Positions 60,426 through 64,000 of a stretch of DNA of 64,000 nt are shown here, one piece after another. The stretch lies in assembly GCA_016647705.1 (NCBI GenBank), contig CM028334.1:13115546-13179545 (forward strand), written 5' to 3'. Below the pieces are notes generated by a model. The model ran no database searches. It saw only the letters and a program-made list of their open reading frames with translations, and had not been told where the DNA came from. How positions within the stretch are numbered: the first letter of the stretch is position 1; each line of letters starts with the position of its first letter. The position numbers and the translations under genes were made by a program. The DNA comes from Eucommia ulmoides (lineage: Eukaryota; Streptophyta; Magnoliopsida; Garryales; Eucommiaceae).

Positions 60426-61545
60426 CATAGATTCCCTGTTGCAGTGTATTGGATATGTTTATGTGTTCTGTTGTTTTCATTTTCATCTTTTACCAAGATG
60501 GGAATTCACATTCTCCATCTTACGGGGGAGTATTAGAATATTAGATTTAATAAAATATTATTTCTACTAAATTCTTCTATTATCTACTCTCTCTTTGTTA
60601 TTAGTTAGAGTTTGTTATAGATATTGTTATTTGATTGTTTGTAATTTGTTACAAGCTCACCTATATAAGAAGCTTCTTTTGTATTTGGAGAATTCAATGG
60701 AATGAGAATGAGATTTATAAGCCGTTCTCGATTTCACAATCGATCTCTGCCGCCATCACCATCACCATCGCCGACGACGTCTTCTATCCCTCACTCGCGA
60801 TTACCTCACTCTCGATTCCTCCATCCTCGACGACGGCGGACAGATCTAGTCGATGGTAAGCAGCTCTCCTCTTTCTCCTCCTCAAACATCGTTGCGCCAC
60901 CATCATTGCCATCACGCTACCGAGTCTCGATCGATCCCAACCCGTTGGTAGAGAAGGGGTTTCCAGCTGTCGACCTACTCCAAACGTCACCGCCGTCCAC
61001 CTAGATCTAGCCAATAGAAAAGAGAGCTTGAACGTGGGTATGGGGAGTGACAGAGATGACGGTGATGGATCCCTAGCCATCGGTTGAGCTTGAATGTGGC
61101 TAATCGAGAGAGCTTGACGACGGCAAGACTTTGATTTTTTTTTTTTCCAACTGTCGACCTACTTCATGGGCACGAACCAATGGGTTGGGGAGGGTGTTTG
61201 GATGTAAAAAATTAAATATATTTTATATCTTTAAATTTAAAATAATTTACAAATAGATCCTATTAAATTAATTAGAGTAAAATGACTAAATTACTCTTAT
61301 TATTTAACATGAAATGACCAAAGTACCCTTACTTTCATGTTGACAGTTAACATTGACCTAACAGAATTCTGAAGAGGGTCCAAATTAAAAGAAAAATGAA
61401 ATTTGAGGTAGCCAATATATCTATTTTTAAATACGAGATTCAAATTGAAATAAACTTCATTTGTCAGTGCCAAAAATATGGTTATCCCTTAAAATTTGAA
61501 TTAAATTATTGAAAATAATATATTTATAAAAGTTAATAAAATAAA

Positions 61546-62843
61546 GGGAAAATTACCGGTTACTCCCAAAATGCGGAACTATTTATCAGTTACTGCTATC
61601 GCCTTTTTCTTGTATCGAATACTCCCATCGTGAGTAAATCTTACATCGAAAACTCCTGTTTTCAAAAACGACGAGAGATGAGTTTACCGAAATGCCCTCA
61701 TGTGATTCGCGTCTTCCTTCCGAAGCGCCGATCGATTTGGCCGTCTTCGTTTTCGATCGGGTTGTACTCGTCGTAACCTCTCGTTTCACCGGCTTCATCG
61801 ACTCTGACTAAAAAATGCAAAGGCAATTGCAAATCAAATTGAGATTTGGAATCGAAGGAATCGAGTGAGGGAAGAGGCAAGAAAAAAAAGGTAATGAAAA
61901 CGGGAGGAATGGAAGCTCCACGGGGGCTTTGAACAGTGAAAGGGGTGGGAAGAAATATTACTTGTTCGTGTGGACCATTTCGACACAATCACACTAGATT
62001 TGCTCTTTCACGCCTGATTTGCTCTTTCACGCCTTGACTACGATTTTTATTGTCACTTCTTAAATAGATCGAGTGGGTTCGGAGTTGCCGCCGTTGGAAT
62101 AGCTAAATTCCATTATCCAAGTCGTGGTCCTCTGGTAGTTTCAATTTAGCCTTTGCTTTCCTCTCCAATTTCAAGATTTCATCTAAAATGGTGAAGTACA
62201 CGAATCTAGAGAGTGAGAAGAGGAGGAATGGATATGCACATTTTTCAAGTTTGTATATGACAACTCATTTCAAAATATCTTGATAAAATTACACTTTACA
62301 TTCTGCAATTTGCAGTAAAATAAGAGAATACTTGATATTACATTCAACATCCACATGATCCATAAAAACACGAGAACAAATGATATTACATTTAACATTC
62401 ACATATATTTAATGTTACATTCAACATCCATAGATGTTGAATGTAACATCTATGCATAATATGATCTATGCATAATATGATCCATAAAAATATGAGAACA
62501 ATTGATATTACATTCAACATCCACAGGTGTTAAATGTAACATCGTAAAAAAAATAAAAAAATAAATTGATGTTGCCTCCACATGTGTTTGAATGTCACAT
62601 TCAACATCTATATGATGGGTATTTTGATCAGAAAAAGATAACATCATAAAATAAATAAATTAATTAAAAAAAAATTAATGATACATTCAACACTCACATG
62701 TGTTGAATGTTATATTTATTCAACACCCACATAAAGAGTATTTTGATCAGAAAAAAAACAAAAAAATTTATTAAAACAAAAAAAAAGTCATAAATTTAAT
62801 TGATAATTTTTTTCGCATTTTGAGAGTAAAAAGTGCAGGTCTC
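61546..62843. mobile_element. Second Mutator-type TIR element candidate
   Basis: The left end holds GTTACTCCCAAAATGCGG; the right end on the minus strand holds TTTACTCTCAAAATGCGA. Flanks TAAAATAAA (61537-61545) and TTAAATAAA (62844-62852) match at 8 of 9, but both are AT-rich. Interior: about 600 bp of G+C-richer sequence with no recognised protein and then the palindromic minisatellite. Lies only 38 bp from the previous element's target duplication. Confidence 0.55.
62325..62760. repeat. Palindromic minisatellite (ACATTCAACATCCACA / TGTTGAATGT)
   Basis: Six or more copies of ACATTCAACATCCACA; several are followed at once by the inverted form TGTTGAATGTAACAT (for example 62421-62450, 62513-62541, 62692-62710), so each makes a small hairpin. 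GTATTTTGATCAGAAAAA recurs at 62620 and 62739. Confidence 0.8.
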
Positions 62844-62852
62844 TTAAATAAA

Positions 62853-63324
62853 TATTTAAAATCAAGTAGTCGTGGCAAGAATAAAACTTTTCAAATAAGT
62901 CAGTGGAATGCAATTATATCGGTAATGATGTGAAAAGTAAGGTAGTAGGGGCCAAGGGGGAGTAAAGAGAAATCAAAGGCCAGATTAAGACCAATTTTTA
63001 ATCGTCTCAATTGACCCCTCCAATTCAAAGTGTATTGATGAAGTCTTTCCGTCACTGTTTGCCGTTAAGTCTCACAGTCAGACACTTTAAAAATGTGTTC
63101 ACAAGTGACTTTGCCAAACAAAAAATGGATATGTAGGAGCCGTCTCTTAAGATCCAGAATAATCTTGTTTGAGATTTACTTTATTGCGGATGGATTTATC
63201 GAAATTGTATTTGAGTGTGGATTAATAGAGTGTTTTTGAGAATATTTTGAAAGGGTGGCAAATAAAAAGAAGTGCATGTATTTTCCTAGACCCCCAATAA
63301 ATAGTATTTATAGGAGATGGAGTA
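62853..63324. other. Intergenic sequence
   Basis: No gene or transposon structure recognised between the TIR element and the TRIM. Confidence 0.4.
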
Positions 63325-63644
63325 TGTTGGGTTATCCCACATTAGATATAGATAGAATTGTTGATTAGGTCATAAATCTGAAAGAAAGTCTCACCACATG
63401 AACTAATTTTTAGAGTTGAGAGAAATTCAAGACCACTTTACACTGGTATTAAAACCCAAATTACAATAACTCTGACCTCATAGTCACAAAAATGAGATAT
63501 TGATCAAGGGTTAACCAATAAAAAGTCCAATATGTGAGAGGGAGATTGTTGGGTTTATCCCATATCAAAAATGAAAAGGGCTGGTATTAACTTCATCTCC
63601 TGAGTTAACTTTTCGGATTGAAAGAGATTCAAGACCACCGTACA
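63325..63644 (+). mobile_element. TRIM retrotransposon with perfect target duplication
   Basis: LTRs 63325-63442 (TGTTGGGTTATCCCACATT...CACTTTACA) and 63547-63644 (TGTTGGGTTTATCCCATAT...CACCGTACA). Primer site TGGTATTAAAACC (63444-63456, degraded initiator-tRNA-Met type); polypurine stretch GTGAGAGGGAGAT before the second LTR. Target duplication GAGTA at 63320-63324 and 63645-63649. Same family as 2211-2774. Confidence 0.92.
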
Positions 63645-64000
63645 GAGTATTCCATAATTCTTGGTCAATTTTCATTAATATCCTAAATTTAGTGGGATTA
63701 TGAGAGTTAATGTTACACTAGAATCAATACCATTCATTCTATATAGAGGGCAATTGTAACGACTCCCGAGTATAGGGTACAGCTCAAGCTGGAAATAATG
63801 CGGTGTTGTCCTCGGTAGGCCCGATGGTAGACTCATAGTGTAACCGAGCTTATCGCTTCGATTAAGGTTTATGTTTTGCTCGGTGTCTTCATGTCTTTAA
63901 TTTTTTTTTTGGTACTGGGCAATATCCTCAATTACCGATTGAAAGTTTGATCTCAAGTACTTAACACGTGAATTTGTCTTTACACATGACAATCTTTAAG
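63645..64000. other. Right edge; possible start of another LTR
   Basis: At 63755 the text TGTAACGACTCCCGAG looks like the start of a Gypsy-type LTR running out of the window. It cannot be confirmed without its partner. Confidence 0.25.

Larger units (their letters stand above)
58886..60736 (+). mobile_element. Small LTR element (TRIM-like, Copia-type ends) with captured gene sequence
   Basis: Direct repeats of about 205 bp: 58886-59089 and 60531-60736, both starting TATTAGAATATTAGATTTAA and ending (T)TTTCA. Primer site TGGTATCAAGAGCA (59094-59107) and polypurine tract CTTACGGGGGAG before the right repeat. Both LTRs contain CTATATAA. The interior of about 1.4 kb has no gag or pol and instead carries a MAKR-like coding segment and a tandem repeat. 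Flanks TAGAG and CAATC do not match. Confidence 0.85.

Noticed and set aside
60125-60430. Open frames on both strands
   Set aside because: Produced by the 127-bp tandem repeat; the same peptide recurs in each unit.
61586-61988. Minus-strand open frames near the right end
   Set aside because: Basic, low-complexity translations inside a TIR element, with no family motif.

Overview
The window looks like nuclear DNA of a flowering plant, most likely a eudicot with an expanded, transposon-rich genome. The evidence is a MIKC-type MADS-box gene with plant intron/exon structure, plant-type Copia and Gypsy elements with initiator-tRNA-Met or Athila/Tat-type primer sites, TRIMs, an endogenous plant pararetrovirus, a CTAGT-ended Helitron and Mutator-type elements. 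I see only one credible host gene. No rRNA, tRNA or CRISPR was found.

Layout. 1-8.4 kb: exons 3-8 of a SEPALLATA-like floral MADS-box gene on the plus strand; its exons 1-2 lie left of the window. Introns carry a TRIM concatemer, a LINE fragment, MITEs and a tRNA-derived SINE. 8.48-11.74 kb: a compact LTR element with gag and protease but no reverse transcriptase, with target duplication CTATC. 12.36-13.15 kb: a Mutator-type fold-back element with a C/G-rich minisatellite core. 13.2-18.5 kb: two decayed Copia fossils. 18.5-43.3 kb: a nested stack that appears to lie within or around an old hAT transposon. It holds a non-autonomous LTR element, a solo LTR, and a large LTR element whose 5' LTR was itself hit, inside an (AT)n tract, by a pararetrovirus fossil and a Helitron. 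The hAT transposase remnant resumes at 40.6-42.7 kb. 43.3-45.5 kb: a second solo LTR of the same family in opposite orientation. 45.6-55.1 kb: two Gypsy fossils with Athila/Tat-type primer sites, neither with recognisable pol. 57.8-61.5 kb: a Mutator-like element with a perfect 9-bp target duplication; it contains a histone H3 retropseudogene and a small LTR element that has captured part of a membrane-associated kinase regulator (MAKR)-like gene. 61.5-62.8 kb: another TIR element with a palindromic minisatellite. 63.3-63.6 kb: a TRIM with a perfect target duplication.

No operon-like cooperation exists here; the story is layered insertion. The most interesting structures are the outward-facing pararetroviral promoters with as-1-like elements, the LTR that has swallowed an earlier LTR end plus primer site, the gag-protease-only LTR element, and the gene fragment carried by a small LTR element within a Mutator-like element.
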